Origin: Krumholzibacterium sp965370495
Lineage (GTDB): Bacteria; Krumholzibacteriota; Krumholzibacteriia; Krumholzibacteriales; Krumholzibacteriaceae
Direction: 5' to 3'
Length of the DNA: 6,619 nucleotides
NCBI GenBank assembly: GCA_965370495.1
Contig: CBDUUV010000120.1
Location: 1-6,619 of the forward strand
In this document: piece by piece, positions 6,539 to 6,619 of the stretch
Layout: each line of letters begins with the position of its first letter
Numbering within the stretch: position 1 is the first letter of the stretch
Notes under the pieces: model-generated
Database searches by the model: none
Told to the model about the DNA's origin: nothing
Seen by the model: only the letters and a program-made list of their open reading frames with translations
Translations under genes and position numbers: made by a program

Positions 6539-6557
6539 ACTGTTTCGGCAGTTTTTT
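6539..6557 (+). terminator. Terminator-like hairpin with T-run just before 16S
   Basis: ACTG (6539-6542) pairs with CAGT (6549-6552) around TTTCGG, followed directly by TTTTT (6553-6557). The stem is short for an efficient intrinsic terminator, but the layout is right. A second T-run (eight or more T's) lies at 6567-6574. Being downstream of boxA, it would be passed by an antitermination complex; alternatively it is only a leader folding element. Confidence 0.35.
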
Positions 6558-6574
6558 CATATACGATTTTTTTT

Positions 6575-6619
6575 ACAACGGAGAGTTCGATCCTGGCTCA
6601 GAATGAACGCTGGCGGCGT
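6575..6619 (+). rRNA. rrs: 16S ribosomal RNA, 5' end only (cut by the window edge)
   Basis: The sequence from 6582 matches the universal bacterial 16S start: AGAGTTCGATCCTGGCTCAG, then AATGAACGCTGGCGGCGT to the window end. Aligned to E. coli numbering, 6582 is position 8, so the mature 5' end is near 6575 (uncertain by a few nt) and the window stops near position 45. Helix 1 is intact: GAGTT (6583-6587) can pair with GGCTC (6595-6599). Position 14 is C instead of the usual U. The rest of the gene, and presumably 23S and 5S, lie beyond the window. Confidence 0.97.

Larger units (their letters stand above)
6117..6574. other. Intergenic control region between PBP1A and the rRNA operon
   Basis: These 458 nt hold no convincing protein gene. 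The part near PBP1A (6117-6215) contains its ribosome binding site and presumably its promoter on the minus strand. From about 6236 on, the + strand carries the rRNA operon's promoters and leader, listed separately. A 66-codon reading frame on the minus strand (6560-6360) runs through these signals and is not a gene. Confidence 0.85.

Noticed and set aside
6360..6560. 66-codon minus strand frame in the rRNA leader
   Set aside because: It runs antisense through P2, boxA and the leader hairpins, which explain the sequence better, and the product has no recognisable features.
1..6619. Mobile element, CRISPR, tRNA, defence or secretion system
   Set aside because: No terminal repeats, transposase, integrase, spaced direct repeats, cloverleaf or system-like gene set was seen; the content is housekeeping genes plus rRNA control signals.

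Overview
The window is a bacterial chromosomal segment of mixed base composition made of housekeeping genes, and its right edge runs into the first ~45 nt of a 16S rRNA gene. The 16S start is clearly bacterial. Four of the five proteins belong to recognisable families and one is an unrecognised lipoprotein. The genes use AGG/AGA for arginine and ATA for isoleucine freely. The PBP1A sequence and the OB-fold plus HD-domain nuclease would suit a Gram-negative lineage of the deltaproteobacterial or FCB/candidate-phylum type. That placement is inference, and I cannot name a phylum from this stretch.

Left part (1-980, + strand): a short upstream region with a possible promoter, then a 262-aa putative lipoprotein of unknown function (131-919) closed by a strong intrinsic terminator (949-980).

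Middle (about 1010-3966, + strand): three genes that are probably co-transcribed. They are a YhaM-type OB-fold/HD-domain 3'-5' exoribonuclease (GTG start preferred at 1082), alanine racemase (alr, overlapping the nuclease gene by 14 nt or 8 nt depending on start), and deoxyribose-phosphate aldolase (deoC, 82 nt downstream with its own strong ribosome binding site). They cover RNA turnover, D-alanine supply for peptidoglycan, and deoxynucleoside salvage.

Right part: a class A penicillin-binding protein (PBP1A type, preferred start 6116, minus strand) converges on deoC with only 35 nt between the stop codons. Upstream of it, 458 nt without a protein gene separate it from the divergently placed rRNA operon. 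This gap is packed with rRNA-type control signals on the + strand: an AT-rich UP-like tract, two tandem sigma70-type promoters (TTGACA at 6264, and TTGACA-17-TATATT at 6372-6400), inverted repeats beside each, a boxA antitermination element (GCTCTTTGAAAA, 6437-6448) with a small hairpin upstream, a 7-bp leader hairpin, and a terminator-like hairpin with a T-run ending 17 nt before the 16S start.

Alr and PBP1A both serve peptidoglycan synthesis, one making the D-Ala precursor and the other polymerising and cross-linking glycan strands, but they lie in different transcription units. I see no mobile element, CRISPR array, tRNA, toxin-antitoxin or defence module, and no clearly new system. The most informative material is the rRNA control region and some residue-level oddities in Alr, DeoC and the 16S 5' end.
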